A stretch of DNA of 64,000 nt, taken from positions 1,922,001 through 1,986,000 of the forward strand of contig NZ_CP051685.1 of assembly GCF_012849555.1 (NCBI RefSeq), read 5' to 3'. Under the pieces are notes generated by a model. That model was not told the origin of the DNA. It was given only the letters and a program-made list of their open reading frames with translations, and did no database searches. This DNA is from Massilia forsythiae (GTDB lineage Bacteria; Pseudomonadota; Gammaproteobacteria; Burkholderiales; Burkholderiaceae_D). Shown in pieces: positions 47,719-57,037 of the stretch; the first letter of the stretch is position 1; every line of letters starts with the position of its first letter. The translations under genes and the position numbers were made by a program.

Positions 47719-48168
47719 TTACTTGGGAAAACTGCCGTCCAGATAGAACCAGCGTGGCTTGCCGCCGATTGCCGCGTCCGGTTCGCGCACGAAGCGGCTG
47801 ATCTCGTGCAAGCGGTGCGCGCGGCCATCGATCCTGAAACGGGCGACGAATTCGACGGTGTCCTGGTCTGGATGTTCCGGCAGGTCTGCTTTACGTTGAC
47901 GTAAACGTAAAGCAGATTTTATCTCAAGTCCGAGCCATTGCATCTTTTCATGTTTGTCGACGATCGGCTCGTCGGGACGCGTGCTCGGGTGCCAGGTGGC
48001 GCGCAGGTAATCCTCGTCCTGCATGGTGAATGCCGTGTAGCGCGAGCGCATCAGGGCCTCGGCCGTGGGCGGCAGTTCGGCGCCGGCGATGTAGGGGCCG
48101 CAGCAGCGCAGCACGGGCAGGGCGCTGCCGCACGGACAAGTGGGAGAAGAAGGCGAGCGGGTAGGCAT
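47719..48168 (-). CDS. ychJ: YchJ/UPF0225 family SEC-C-like protein
   Basis: 149 residues. N-terminal zinc motif [17 protein letters not shown] (YchJ/SEC-C type) followed by [28 protein letters not shown], and the core [26 protein letters not shown] ending WFYLDGSF. Unknown function, probably nucleic-acid or protein binding. The segment around residues 85-95 ([11 protein letters not shown]) is encoded by a perfect inverted repeat at 47885-47916 that is poorer in GC than the rest, a possible in-frame insertion. Confidence 0.9.
   Translation of the reverse strand: MPTRSPSSPTCPCGSALPVLRCCGPYIAGAELPPTAEALMRSRYTAFTMQDEDYLRATWHPSTRPDEPIVDKHEKMQWLGLEIKSALRLRQRKADLPEHPDQDTVEFVARFRIDGRAHRLHEISRFVREPDAAIGGKPRWFYLDGSFPK
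47885..47916. repeat. inverted repeat inside ychJ (13-6-13)
   Basis: TCTGCTTTACGTT (47885-47897), loop GACGTA, AACGTAAAGCAGA (47904-47916), perfectly paired. It lies within coding sequence and reads LRLRQRK on the minus strand. Its AT content contrasts with flanking codons. Confidence 0.8.
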
Positions 48169-48198
48169 GGCGGCAATTATCCGCCATTTCATGCTCTT

Positions 48199-48341
48199 GG
48201 GTCAGGTATTGGAAATTTTTGAAGTCGAGAAATGCGATGCGATTGACGACAATTGCCGCATCTTCGGCCAACGATTGCCGAACATAAATAAACCCGCCGT
48301 CAAATAAAATGGGAAATTTCCAAAAATCGGGCTCTGACCCC
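48199..48341. repeat. REP-like element with GGGTCAG/CTGACCC ends
   Basis: GGGTCAG (48199-48205) followed by TTGGAAATTT (48209-48218) is mirrored by AAATTTCCAA (48314-48323) and CTGACCC (48334-48340). The 143-bp stretch is the most AT-rich gap in the window and has no gene. Its ends share words with the repeat at 1741-1947. Confidence 0.55.
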
Positions 48342-48349
48342 GGTTTGCG

Positions 48350-49588
48350 TTAGCGCAGGGTCAAGCCATCGAGGGAGAATGACGGTGCCTTGCCCTGCAT
48401 CAGGTCGGCCACCAGGCGCGCGGTGCCGCAGGCAAACGTGAAACCGAGCGGTCCGTGGCCGACGTTCAGCCACAGGTTGTCATACGGCGTGGCGCCGACG
48501 ATCGGGGCGCTGCTCGGGGTGGCGGGGCGCAGGCCGGCCCAGGGCGTGATGTCGCCGTAGTCGGCGGCGCGCGGCATGGTGGCGCGCACTTGCCGGGTCA
48601 GGCCGGCCAGGCGGCGCGCGTCCAGGCGCAGGTCGTTGCCCACCAGGTCGACCATGGCCGCCACCCGCAATTTATTCCCGATGCGCGCGTACAGCACCTT
48701 GCGTTCGAAATCGGTGACGCTGATGGCGGGGGCGACGTCATCGCGCCGGATCGGCGCCGTCAGGCTGTAGCCTTTCAGTGGATACAGCGGCAGGTCGATG
48801 CCGGCGTCCAGCGCCAGCGCGCGGCTGCGCATGCCGGCGGCCAGCACGTAGGCGTCGGCGGCGATCGGGCCGGCACTGGTGGCCAGTTCGCTGACCGTGC
48901 CGGGGCGAAGACCCGTGACGATGCGCTGCACGTCGGCATGCACGAAGCCGAGGAAGCGCGGATGATGACGGATGCGCGCGGCCAGTGCCACGCAGAACGC
49001 ATGGCAATCGGCCACCGCCTCGCCGCCGTTGTAGATGCCGCCGGCCAGTTCATGTTGCACCGCGGCCAGCGCCGGTTCGCGCGCCGCGCACTCGGCGGCG
49101 CTCCAGACCTCGCCGGCGCCGGCCTTGGCGGCGGCGGCGGCAAAGGCGGCGGGCGTGCGGTAGACCACCAGCTTGCCGGCATCGCGCCAGTCGAACTCGT
49201 CCGGCGACACGATGCCGTCCAGCTGCGCCATGCCCTGGCGCGACAATTCTCCCAGTTCCAGCAGCTTGGCTGTCGTTGCGCGGTTGGCGTCGGCGCGGCA
49301 ACGGGCGAGAAAGGCGGCCAGCCAGCGCCATTGCTGGGCGTCGAACTGCGGCTTGAAGCGCAAGGGGCCGTGTTCCTGGAACAGCCAGCGCAGCGCCTTC
49401 AGCGGCACCCCGGCATCCGCCAGCGGCGCCACGTAGCGGTAGCTCAGCTGGCCGCCGTTGCCGTAGCTGGTGCCGCTGCCCACCTGCGCTGCGCGTTCGA
49501 GCAGCGTGACCCGGTAGCCGGCCTCGAGCAGCCACCAGGCCGAGGCCAGGCCGACGACGCCGCCGCCGATCACGATCACTTGTTGCAT
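48350..49588 (-). CDS. dadA: D-amino acid dehydrogenase DadA-like flavoprotein
   Basis: 412 residues. FAD loop VIVIGGGVVGLASAWWLLEAGYRVTLLERA at the N-terminus, with SGTSYGNGGQLSYRYVAPLADAGVPLKAL, GGIYNGGEAVADCHAF, CPGTVSELATSAGPI-like region, YVLAAGMRSRAL, LYPLKGYSLT, and the C-terminal WAGLRPATPSSAPIVG and LWLNVGHGPLGFTFACGTA. It oxidises D-amino acids to 2-oxo acids. Beside peptidoglycan-turnover genes, D-alanine freed by VanX/PBP4 would be a logical substrate. Divergent from murQ. Confidence 0.92.
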   Translation of the reverse strand: MQQVIVIGGGVVGLASAWWLLEAGYRVTLLERAAQVGSGTSYGNGGQLSYRYVAPLADAGVPLKALRWLFQEHGPLRFKPQFDAQQWRWLAAFLARCRADANRATTAKLLELGELSRQGMAQLDGIVSPDEFDWRDAGKLVVYRTPAAFAAAAAKAGAGEVWSAAECAAREPALAAVQHELAGGIYNGGEAVADCHAFCVALAARIRHHPRFLGFVHADVQRIVTGLRPGTVSELATSAGPIAADAYVLAAGMRSRALALDAGIDLPLYPLKGYSLTAPIRRDDVAPAISVTDFERKVLYARIGNKLRVAAMVDLVGNDLRLDARRLAGLTRQVRATMPRAADYGDITPWAGLRPATPSSAPIVGATPYDNLWLNVGHGPLGFTFACGTARLVADLMQGKAPSFSLDGLTLR

Positions 49589-49829
49589 CAGGGCACACTA
49601 TGGAAGAGGGACATGATGCGCAGCTTATGGGCTGGCATCGCGCCCGGCCAATGAATGTAGGGCGGGCAGGCATAACCGGTGTTCATGTCAGGCGCCGCGA
49701 TGGATCGCACGGGATGGCAGGTATTGACATAACTTTTCGGAATGCCGGCATCCGCTCCTTTCATGGGAAGCTGGCCGGCATCGGCATTACACTGATGCCA
49801 TCGACACCTGCGCACCCATCCCCACCGCG

Positions 49830-50711
49830 ATGCTGAATACCGAGACCCCAGCCACACAACACGCGTCCCTCGACCAATATCCCACCGCCGAGCTGGTGAA
49901 CGTGCTGGTGGACGACCAGTTCAAGGCGGTCGAGGCGGTGCGCGCCGCGGCACCCGCCATCGGCGCCGCGGTGGCGGCGGCCTTGCCGCGCATGCAGGCC
50001 GGCGGGCGCCTGGTGTACGTGGGGGCAGGCACATCGGGCCGCCTGGGCGTGCTCGACAGCGTCGAACTGTATCCCACCTTTTCCTGGCCGCATGAGCGGG
50101 CCGTGGCGCTGCTGGCCGGCGGCAGCGGCGCCATGTTCGTGGCGGTCGAGGGGGCCGAGGACGACGTCGCGCAGGGCGCGGCCGACATCGCCGGCGCGCG
50201 GGTGGAAGCGAACGACGTGGTGCTGCTGGTGGCCGCGTCCGGCGCCACCCCCTACGTGCTGGGCGCGCTGCGCGCGGCGCGCGCCGCCGGCGCGCTGACG
50301 GTCGGCTTCGCCAACAATCCGGGCGCGCCGGTGGCGCAGGAAGCCGATATCGGCATCGTCCTCGATACCGGCGCGGAAGCGATCTCGGGCAGCACCCGCC
50401 TGAAAGCCGGCACCTCGCAGAAAATTGCCTTGAACACGTTTTCGAGTGCCTTGATGGTGCGTTTGAACAAGGTTTATGGCAACCTGATGGTAGACTTGAA
50501 AGCGACCAACGCCAAGCTGGTGCGGCGTGCGGTGCGCCTGACGGTCTTCGCCACGGGTGCCGAGGAAGCCGATGCGCGCGCCGTGCTGGAACAGTGCGGC
50601 TTCCACGTCAAGGTCGCGATCGTGGCCTTGTCCAGGAACATCCCGGTCGAGCAGGCGCGCGCCCTGCTGGAAACGGCGCACGGCAGCGTGCGCCAGGCGC
50701 TGGGCGCCTGA
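49830..50711 (+). CDS. murQ: N-acetylmuramic acid 6-phosphate etherase MurQ
   Basis: Cleaves the lactyl ether of MurNAc-6P to give GlcNAc-6P and D-lactate, in the cytosol. 293 residues. SIS fold: LVYVGAGTSGRLGVLDSVEL with Glu79 at the position of the general acid, AVEGAEDDVAQGA with Glu107/Glu110, VVLLVAASGATPYVLGALRAA, STRLKAGTSQKIALNTFSSALM, YGNLMVDLKATNAKLVRRAVRL. Slightly shorter N-terminus than E. coli MurQ. Opens the peptidoglycan-salvage run of plus-strand genes. The 241-bp gap to dadA shows no other feature. Confidence 0.95.
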   Translation: MLNTETPATQHASLDQYPTAELVNVLVDDQFKAVEAVRAAAPAIGAAVAAALPRMQAGGRLVYVGAGTSGRLGVLDSVELYPTFSWPHERAVALLAGGSGAMFVAVEGAEDDVAQGAADIAGARVEANDVVLLVAASGATPYVLGALRAARAAGALTVGFANNPGAPVAQEADIGIVLDTGAEAISGSTRLKAGTSQKIALNTFSSALMVRLNKVYGNLMVDLKATNAKLVRRAVRLTVFATGAEEADARAVLEQCGFHVKVAIVALSRNIPVEQARALLETAHGSVRQALGA

Positions 50712-50776
50712 ACGGCGCCGGCGCGGCACATGACCGCGTCCCGGCAGGGGGCGCCTGCCCGACCACGAAAGAGTGA

Positions 50777-52126
50777 ATGCAAACATCGCAAGCAAAGAAC
50801 CCGTGGCTGTGGGTACCCTCGTTGTACTTCGGCCAGGCCATTCCGTACATCGTGGCCAACAACCTGTCCGTCATCATGTACAAGGACATGGGCGTGTCCA
50901 ACGCCGACATCGCCTTTTATACAAGCCTGTTGTACCTGCCCTGGGTGATCAAGCCGCTGTGGTCGCCGCTGGTCGACCTCAGCGGCACCAAGCGCGGTTG
51001 GACCGTGCTGTTGCAACTGGCGCTGGCGGCGTCGCTGGGCGCGGTCGGGGCGACGCTGCACCTGCCCGCCTACTTCATGGTCAGTTTGGGCGTGATGTGG
51101 CTGATGGCGTTCGCCTCGGCTACCCACGACATCGCCGCCGACGGCTTTTACATGCTCGGCCTGCGCCAGCAGCAGCAGGCCGCCTTCGTCGGCGTGCGCT
51201 CGACCTTCTACCGCCTGGCCACGCTGGCGGCGCAGGGGCCGCTGGTGATCCTGACCGGCTATCTGGCCAGCTCGCTGGGCGACGTGCGCCAGGCCTGGGC
51301 CATCGTGTTCTTCCTGTTGTCGGCGCTGTTCCTCGGGCTGTTCGCCTGGCACCAGGCGCTGCTGCCGCGGCCGGAGGCGGATCATGGCGCGGATGGCTTC
51401 TCCGGTGCCGGCCATGCCGGGTCGCCGGCCGGCATCGCCACGCCGATGCACGGCAACGCGACCGCCGCCGGCGCGCCGGCATCCGCCAGTCCGCTGGCCG
51501 CCTTCATCGCCACCTTCGCCAGCTTCTTCCGCAAGCGCGACATCTGGCTGATCCTGGGTTTCATATTGACCTTCCGCCTGGGCGAGGCGCAGTTGCTGAA
51601 ACTGGTCGCGCCCTTCCTCAAGGACCCGGTGGCGCAGGGCGGGCTCGGCCTGTCCAACGCGCAGTACGGCACCGCCTACGGTACCATCGGCATCATTGCC
51701 CTGACTGGCGGCGGCCTGTTCGGCGGCTGGCTGATCTCGCGCCTGGGCCTGAAGCGCTGCCTGTGGCTGATGGTGTTCGCGGTGCACCTGCCCGACCTGG
51801 TGTTCGTCTACCTGTCGTCGGCGCAGCCGCAGAACCTGGCCGTCATTTCCGGTTTCCTCGCCGTCGAGCAGTTCGGCTACGGCTTCGGCTTCACCGCGAT
51901 GCTGCTGTACATGATCATGGTGGCCGACGGCCCGTATAAAACCGCGCACTATGCGTTGTGCACCGGCCTGATGGCGCTGGGCATGATGGTGCCGGGCATG
52001 TGGAGCGGCAAGCTCCAGGAAATGCTGGGCTACCGGCACTTCTTCATCTGGACCTGCCTGGCCACCGTTCCCGCCTTCGTGATGGCGGCGCTGGTGAAGA
52101 TCGATCCGGAATTCGGCAAGAAATAG
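50777..52126 (+). CDS. ampG: AmpG-like MFS muropeptide permease
   Basis: 449-residue inner-membrane transporter with about 12 helices. SLYFGQAIPYIVANNLSVIMYKDMG, FYTSLLYLPWVIKPLWSPLVDL, MWLMAFASATHDIAADGFYMLGL (the conserved SATHDIAxDG loop), FILTFRLGEAQLLKLVAPFL. A flexible loop after residue 200 is Gly/Ala-rich (GADGFSGAGHAGS). AmpG family imports GlcNAc-anhydroMurNAc peptides; the gene lies 65 bp downstream of murQ, supporting that role. Some related MFS proteins in the family have other substrates. Confidence 0.85.
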   Translation: MQTSQAKNPWLWVPSLYFGQAIPYIVANNLSVIMYKDMGVSNADIAFYTSLLYLPWVIKPLWSPLVDLSGTKRGWTVLLQLALAASLGAVGATLHLPAYFMVSLGVMWLMAFASATHDIAADGFYMLGLRQQQQAAFVGVRSTFYRLATLAAQGPLVILTGYLASSLGDVRQAWAIVFFLLSALFLGLFAWHQALLPRPEADHGADGFSGAGHAGSPAGIATPMHGNATAAGAPASASPLAAFIATFASFFRKRDIWLILGFILTFRLGEAQLLKLVAPFLKDPVAQGGLGLSNAQYGTAYGTIGIIALTGGGLFGGWLISRLGLKRCLWLMVFAVHLPDLVFVYLSSAQPQNLAVISGFLAVEQFGYGFGFTAMLLYMIMVADGPYKTAHYALCTGLMALGMMVPGMWSGKLQEMLGYRHFFIWTCLATVPAFVMAALVKIDPEFGKK

Positions 52127-52297
52127 CCGCCTTGCCGCGGCCGGTGCGCGCCGCGTCGACGCCCACGCGCGCTCGGCCGCGCCGCGCCGGTGCCACTGCT
52201 GGGTACAATGCATCCCGGCGGAAGCTTGCTCCGGATCGGATGATCGGTCGGGGCGGCGCCGGTGCAATGGAGACACGGATGATGAAGCGGAGTGGTT

Positions 52298-53893
52298 TTG
52301 CAACCTGATCAACAACGACGCGCGTTCGCGCTTGCGGGAGTCGCCGGGGCCTTGGCGGCGAGTGGCCTGTTTTCGGCCTGTACCACGTCCCAGCCGGGCG
52401 TGCTGCCGGCGGCCGGCGCCGATTTGCCGCCGCCGGCGCCGCGCGAATTCCGCGCGGTGTGGGTCTCGACGGTGGCCAACATCGACTGGCCGAGCAAGCC
52501 GAACCTGAACGCGGCCCAGCAGCAGGCCGAGGCGGTCGCCATCCTCGACCGCGCCAAGGCGCTGAACTTGAACGCGATCGTGCTGCAGGTGCGCCCGGCG
52601 GCCGACGCCATCTATGCCTCGACCATCGAACCGTGGTCGGAATACCTGACCGGGGTGCAGGGGCAGGCGCCGCAGCCGTGGTACGACCCGCTGAAATTCT
52701 GGATCACGCAGGCGCACGCGCGCGGACTGGAACTGCACGCCTGGTTCAACCCCTACCGCGCGCGCCAGACCGGTGCCCGCTCGACGGTGGCGCCCAACCA
52801 CATCACGCGCACCAATCCGGCCGTGGTCAAAAGCTACGGCAAGTTCCTGTGGATGGACCCGGGCGAAGAGGCCGCGGCGAAGCAGACCCTGGACGTGGTG
52901 CTGGACGTGGTGCGCCGCTACGACGTCGACGGCATCCACATCGACGATTATTTTTATCCGTACCCGATCGATAACCCGGCCGCGGGCGGCGCCGAGACCG
53001 CGGCGCTGGACGGCAAGGCGGGCAAGGGCGAACTCGATTTCCCCGACGGTCCGTCCTGGCAGCGCTACGTGGCGGGCGGCGGACGGCTGGACCGCCCGTC
53101 CTGGCGCCGCCAGAACGTCAATAAATTGATCGAGGCGCTGTACGAGGGCATCCACCGCGAAAAGAGCTGGGTGCGCTTCGGCATCAGCCCGTTCGGCATC
53201 GGCCGTCCGGACCGCCGCCCGCGCGGCATCAACGGTTTTTCGCAGTACGACAAGCTGTACGCGGACGCCGAGACCTGGCTGCAGAACGGCTGGCTGGATT
53301 ACCTGTCGCCGCAGCTGTACTGGCCGATCCGCCAGCCGGCGCAGGCCTACCCGGTGCTGCTGGACTACTGGGTGACGCAGAACGTGCAGGGCCGCCACAT
53401 CTGGCCGGGGCTGTTTACCAGCCGCATCGGCGCGCCCAGCAAGGAATATGCCCCGGCCGAGATCATCGAACAGATCGAGGTCACGCGCACGCGCCCGAAC
53501 GCGCGCGGCCACGTGCACTTCAGCATGGTCGCGCTGATGCAGAACCGCAAGGGCATCAGCGACCAGCTGCGCAGCGCCTTGTACCTGTCGCCGGCGCTGG
53601 TGCCGGCCACGCCGTGGCTGGGCAACGCGGCGCCCGGCATCCCGACCGTGCTGGCCAGCCGGCGCGGCAACGGCGTGGTGCTGAAGCTGGCGGCCGGCCC
53701 GGCCAACGCGACCTATGCGATCTGGTCGCGCTACGGCGGCCAGTGGCGCTTCGCGGTGGCGCCGGCCTCGCGCGTGGACTGGACGGTGCCGGACGACGTC
53801 AAGCTGGGCAGCGCGGACGCGGTCTACGTCAGCGCCGTCGACCGCCTGGGCAACGAGAGCGCGCGCGTGCAGGCCTGGAAGCGCGGCGCTTGA
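52298..53893 (+). CDS. digH: GHL10-family glycosidase lipoprotein (DigH-like)
   Basis: 531 residues. Lipobox GLFSAC at about residue 28 after a hydrophobic stretch, so outer-membrane lipoprotein. The GHL10/DUF187 domain follows: REFRAVWVSTVANIDWPSKP, ALNLNAIVLQVRPAADAIYAS, EPWSEYLTG, YDPLKFWITQAHARGLELHAWFNPYRAR, DVVRRYDVDGIHIDDYFYPYP, VRFGISPFGIGRPD, WLDYLSPQLYWPI. A beta domain ends the protein. E. coli DigH (YddW) of this family cleaves denuded glycan strands. Start is probably TTG at 52298 with GGAG five bases upstream; GTG at 52292 overlaps that site. Confidence 0.85.
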   Translation: MQPDQQRRAFALAGVAGALAASGLFSACTTSQPGVLPAAGADLPPPAPREFRAVWVSTVANIDWPSKPNLNAAQQQAEAVAILDRAKALNLNAIVLQVRPAADAIYASTIEPWSEYLTGVQGQAPQPWYDPLKFWITQAHARGLELHAWFNPYRARQTGARSTVAPNHITRTNPAVVKSYGKFLWMDPGEEAAAKQTLDVVLDVVRRYDVDGIHIDDYFYPYPIDNPAAGGAETAALDGKAGKGELDFPDGPSWQRYVAGGGRLDRPSWRRQNVNKLIEALYEGIHREKSWVRFGISPFGIGRPDRRPRGINGFSQYDKLYADAETWLQNGWLDYLSPQLYWPIRQPAQAYPVLLDYWVTQNVQGRHIWPGLFTSRIGAPSKEYAPAEIIEQIEVTRTRPNARGHVHFSMVALMQNRKGISDQLRSALYLSPALVPATPWLGNAAPGIPTVLASRRGNGVVLKLAAGPANATYAIWSRYGGQWRFAVAPASRVDWTVPDDVKLGSADAVYVSAVDRLGNESARVQAWKRGA

Positions 53894-54025
53894 TGGCCGG
53901 TTTGCCCGGCTGCCGCCAGCGGCCTGCGCTCCGGTCGCGCCGACCCGCATAACATTTAGTCATGCGCATGGCATCAGCATTCATTCGCATGCGCCGGCCT
54001 GGACGGCGTACACTTCGGATCGACC

Positions 54026-55063
54026 ATGATGTATCCGCCTTCCGCATTCGCCCCTGCTTCCATGCCTGAGCCAGCTCCCATGCCGGGACTCGGCAGTGGA
54101 TTGGGTCTCGGCATCGACGCCGGCGGCACCGCAACCCGCTGGGCGCTGGCCGCGCCTGCCGGGCAGATCCTTGCCGAGGGCGCCATGCCCGGCCTGTCGG
54201 CGCTGCAGATGCAGAGCGAACCTGGCCGTGAGGCCTTGCGCGCCCGCTTCGGCGAACTGGCGGCGGCGGTGCTGCGGCACGGCGCGCCTGTACGCGTGTG
54301 CGCCGGCCTGACCGGATTCACCGGTTCGGGCGGAGTCGCCGACGCGAGCGGAGCCAACGGCGCGAGCGCTGTCAGCGGCGACGCCGACCTGCTGCAGCGC
54401 TGGCTGGCCGAACCGCTGCACCTGGCGCCGCAGGCGATCCACTTTTGCAGCGACATGGAAATCGCCTACCGCGCCGCCTTCGCGCCCGGCGAGGGCTACC
54501 TGGTGTACGCCGGCACCGGCTCGATCGGCGCCTTCATCGATGCCGAAGGACACTTCCAGCGCGCCGGCGGCCGCGGCGTGGTGCTGGACGACGGCGGCGG
54601 CGGCTTCTGGATCGCGCGCGAGGCGCTGCGCACCATCTGGCGCAACGAGGACGAGCGCCCCGGCGCCTGGCGCGCCTCGCCGATGGCGCAGGCGGTGTTC
54701 GACCACGTCGGCGGCGCCGACTGGGCCTGTTCTCGCCAGTTCATCTATGGCCAGGAGCGCGGCGCGGTCGGCAAGCTGGCCCTCGCCGTGGCCGCCAGCG
54801 CCGAACGCGATCCGGCGGCGCTGGCCATCCTGGACGGCGCCGGGCGCGAACTGGCGCGCCTGGCGCACGCCCTGGCCGGCCGCTTCGGCGTGCGTCCGGT
54901 GGCCGTGTCCGGCCGCGCCGCCGGCCTGCATCCGGCCATCTTCGCCGCCATGCGCGCCATGCTGGCGCCCGCCATCACGCTGTCCCGCGCCGCCGGCGCC
55001 GCCCACCACGCGGCCGCGCGCATGGCGGCCATCCCCTTTAACAAGAACACCGACAAGCCATGA
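54026..55063 (+). CDS. BadF/BadG-type sugar kinase (N-acetylglucosamine/N-acetylmuramate kinase-like)
   Basis: 345 residues. Actin-fold kinase: phosphate-1 loop LGLGIDAGGTATRWALAA, CAGLTGFTG, FCSDMEIAYRAAFAPGEGYLVYAGTGSIGAF, and GGRGVVLDDGGGGFWIAREALRTIW, then ADOSINE-like SGRAAGLHPAIF. This is the BcrAD/BadFG family that includes animal NAGK and clostridial MurK, which phosphorylates both GlcNAc and MurNAc. In this operon it could feed MurNAc-6P to MurQ. Start is uncertain: ATGs at 54026, 54062 and 54080 are in frame. The stop overlaps amiD (ATGA). Confidence 0.85.
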   Translation: MMYPPSAFAPASMPEPAPMPGLGSGLGLGIDAGGTATRWALAAPAGQILAEGAMPGLSALQMQSEPGREALRARFGELAAAVLRHGAPVRVCAGLTGFTGSGGVADASGANGASAVSGDADLLQRWLAEPLHLAPQAIHFCSDMEIAYRAAFAPGEGYLVYAGTGSIGAFIDAEGHFQRAGGRGVVLDDGGGGFWIAREALRTIWRNEDERPGAWRASPMAQAVFDHVGGADWACSRQFIYGQERGAVGKLALAVAASAERDPAALAILDGAGRELARLAHALAGRFGVRPVAVSGRAAGLHPAIFAAMRAMLAPAITLSRAAGAAHHAAARMAAIPFNKNTDKP

Positions 55064-56109
55064 AGACCCTCGCCGCCACCCTGCTCATCGCCCTGCTGGC
55101 CGGTTGCGCCACGCCGCCGTCCGGACCGCAATACGATCACACCTATACCGCCAAGGGACAGGCCAGCCGCGCCCGCTTCGTGGTGCTGCACTACACCGTC
55201 AGCGACCGCGCCAATTCCATCAAGATCCTGACCCAGCAAGAGGTCAGCGCGCATTACCTGGTCACCGACGATCCGGTGCCGACCATCTACAACCTGGTCG
55301 ACGAAAGGAACGCGGCCTGGCACGCGGGCAATTCGAGCTGGAAGAATTTCACCCAGCTGAACAACAGTTCGATCGGCATCGAGATCGTCAACCCGGGCTG
55401 GAAGGACACTCCGAACGGCCGCGTCTACGCACCCTTCAACCAGGCGCAGGTCGACGCCCTGATCCCGCTGGTGCGCGACATCGTCACGCGCCACCACATC
55501 GCCCCGGAAAACGTGCTGGGTCACTCCGACATCGCGCCGCTGCGCAAGCAGGACCCGGGCCCGATGTTCCCGTGGCGCCAGCTGGCCGCCGCCGGCCTGG
55601 TGACCTGGCCGGACGCCAATCGCGTGGCCGCCATCGTGCCGATCTTCCAGGCGCAGCTGCCGCCGGTGGCCTGGTACCAGAAGAAGCTGGCGACCTGGGG
55701 CTACGGCCTGGTGCAGTCCGGTGTGTGGGACGAGCAGACCCGCACCGTGCTGGCGGCGTTCCAGATGAAGTACCGGCCGGCGAACATCGCCGGCGTGCCG
55801 GACGTGGAAACCGCGGCGCTGCTGGAAGCGCTGACCAACCCGGCCGGTCCGCTGCCGCCGGTGCCGGCGCCGCCGCCCGTGATCACCACGCCGGTGCTGC
55901 CGCAGCCGGGCTACGGACCGGTGCAGCCGGGGCAACCGGCCGCGCCGGCGCCGGGCTATGACCAGCCGCTGCAGCCGGCACCGGTCCAGCCGTTGCCGGG
56001 CCAGGTGCAGCCGCAGCCGGTGCCGCCGCAGCCGCCGACCCAGCCCCTGACGCCGCCGACCGGTGCGACCGTCATGCCGGCGACCCCGGCGGCGCCGATC
56101 CAGCAATAA
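55060..56109 (+). CDS. amiD: N-acetylmuramoyl-L-alanine amidase, AmiD-type lipoprotein
   Basis: 349 residues. Lipobox LLAGC at residue 16. Amidase_2 domain with zinc His44 in FVVLHYTVS, NAAWHAGNSSW, SSIGIEIVNPGW and third ligand region LGHSDIAPLRKQDPGPMFPW. A PG_binding_1 domain follows (WGYGLVQSGVWDEQTRTVLAAFQMKY), then a Pro/Gln-rich tail of about 85 residues. It removes peptides from (anhydro-)MurNAc in the periplasm. Translationally coupled to the kinase. Tail function unknown. Confidence 0.94.
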   Translation: MKTLAATLLIALLAGCATPPSGPQYDHTYTAKGQASRARFVVLHYTVSDRANSIKILTQQEVSAHYLVTDDPVPTIYNLVDERNAAWHAGNSSWKNFTQLNNSSIGIEIVNPGWKDTPNGRVYAPFNQAQVDALIPLVRDIVTRHHIAPENVLGHSDIAPLRKQDPGPMFPWRQLAAAGLVTWPDANRVAAIVPIFQAQLPPVAWYQKKLATWGYGLVQSGVWDEQTRTVLAAFQMKYRPANIAGVPDVETAALLEALTNPAGPLPPVPAPPPVITTPVLPQPGYGPVQPGQPAAPAPGYDQPLQPAPVQPLPGQVQPQPVPPQPPTQPLTPPTGATVMPATPAAPIQQ

Positions 56110-56122
56110 GCGGGGGACAGCG

Positions 56123-57037
56123 ATGCGTCTGCGTCATATCGAAGTGTTCCACGCCATCATGCAGGTCGGCACCATCAGCGGCGCCGCCCAGGTGCTGCAC
56201 ATTTCCCAGCCGGCGGTCACCAAGGTATTGCAGCACGCCGAACTGCAGCTGGGCATGCCCTTGTTCGAGCGCGTGCGCGGAAAACTGTATCCGAAACCCG
56301 AGGCGCACCGCCTGTTCGCGGAAACCGAAAAGCTGCACCGCGACCTGCAAGGCATCCGCCGCCTGGCCGCCAGCCTGAAAAGCCGCGCCGGCGAGACCGT
56401 GCGCCTGGTATCGACGCCGACGCTGGCGATCAGCGTGCTGCCGGCGGCGCTGACGCTGTGGCGCCGCGATTTCGCCGAGACCCGCTGCGAACTGGCGACC
56501 TTCCACACCACCGAGATCGTCAATGCGCTGCGCCTGGGCGAAGCCGACCTGGCGCTGTCGCTGCAAGACCCGCGCCATCCCGGCATCGAGGCCGAGCCGA
56601 TCGCGCAGGGCGCATTGACGGTGATGGCGCCGGCCGGCACCTGGAGCGCGGAGGAGTGCCGCACGCCGCTGTCGGCGGCCGAGCTGGGCGGCCAGTTCGC
56701 CGGCGAGCTGATCGGCCTGGCCGACGGCGACCCGCTGGGAGAAACTGTGGTGGCGGCGTGCGAGGCGCAGGACGTGCATCCGGTGTTCCACACCGTGGTG
56801 CAAACTTACCAGATCGCGCGCTCGCTGGTCGAGGCCGGCGCCGGCAGCGCCGTACTGGATCCGTTCACGGCGGCCTCGGCCGCGCCGGACAAGGTGCAGT
56901 GCCGGCCGTGGGCGCCGGCGATCCCGGTGCAGCTGTACCTGCTGAGCGCCAGCCACGCGCCGCTGTCGCACGGCGCGCGCGAGCTGGCCAATTGCATCGG
57001 CGCCGTTGCGCGCGGCCTGCTCGAAGGATGCCGGTGA
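56123..57037 (+). CDS. LysR-family transcriptional regulator
   Basis: 304 residues. N-terminal HTH MRLRHIEVFHAIMQVGTISGAAQVLHISQPAVTKVLQHAELQLG, followed by the LysR co-inducer domain (STPTLAISVLPAALTLW, LRLGEADLALSLQDP, LVEAGAGSAVLDPF). It sits 14 bp after amiD and 4 bp overlapping vanX, so it is in the operon and may control it autogenously in response to a muropeptide-derived ligand; ligand is unknown. ATG at 56123 follows GGGGGA. An earlier in-frame start lies inside amiD and is unlikely. Confidence 0.93.
   Translation: MRLRHIEVFHAIMQVGTISGAAQVLHISQPAVTKVLQHAELQLGMPLFERVRGKLYPKPEAHRLFAETEKLHRDLQGIRRLAASLKSRAGETVRLVSTPTLAISVLPAALTLWRRDFAETRCELATFHTTEIVNALRLGEADLALSLQDPRHPGIEAEPIAQGALTVMAPAGTWSAEECRTPLSAAELGGQFAGELIGLADGDPLGETVVAACEAQDVHPVFHTVVQTYQIARSLVEAGAGSAVLDPFTAASAAPDKVQCRPWAPAIPVQLYLLSASHAPLSHGARELANCIGAVARGLLEGCR

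Noticed and set aside
50474..53950. 1158-codon open frame on the minus strand opposite murQ, ampG and digH
   Set aside because: Spans three real genes in antisense and an intergenic gap; no ribosome site or recognisable fold.
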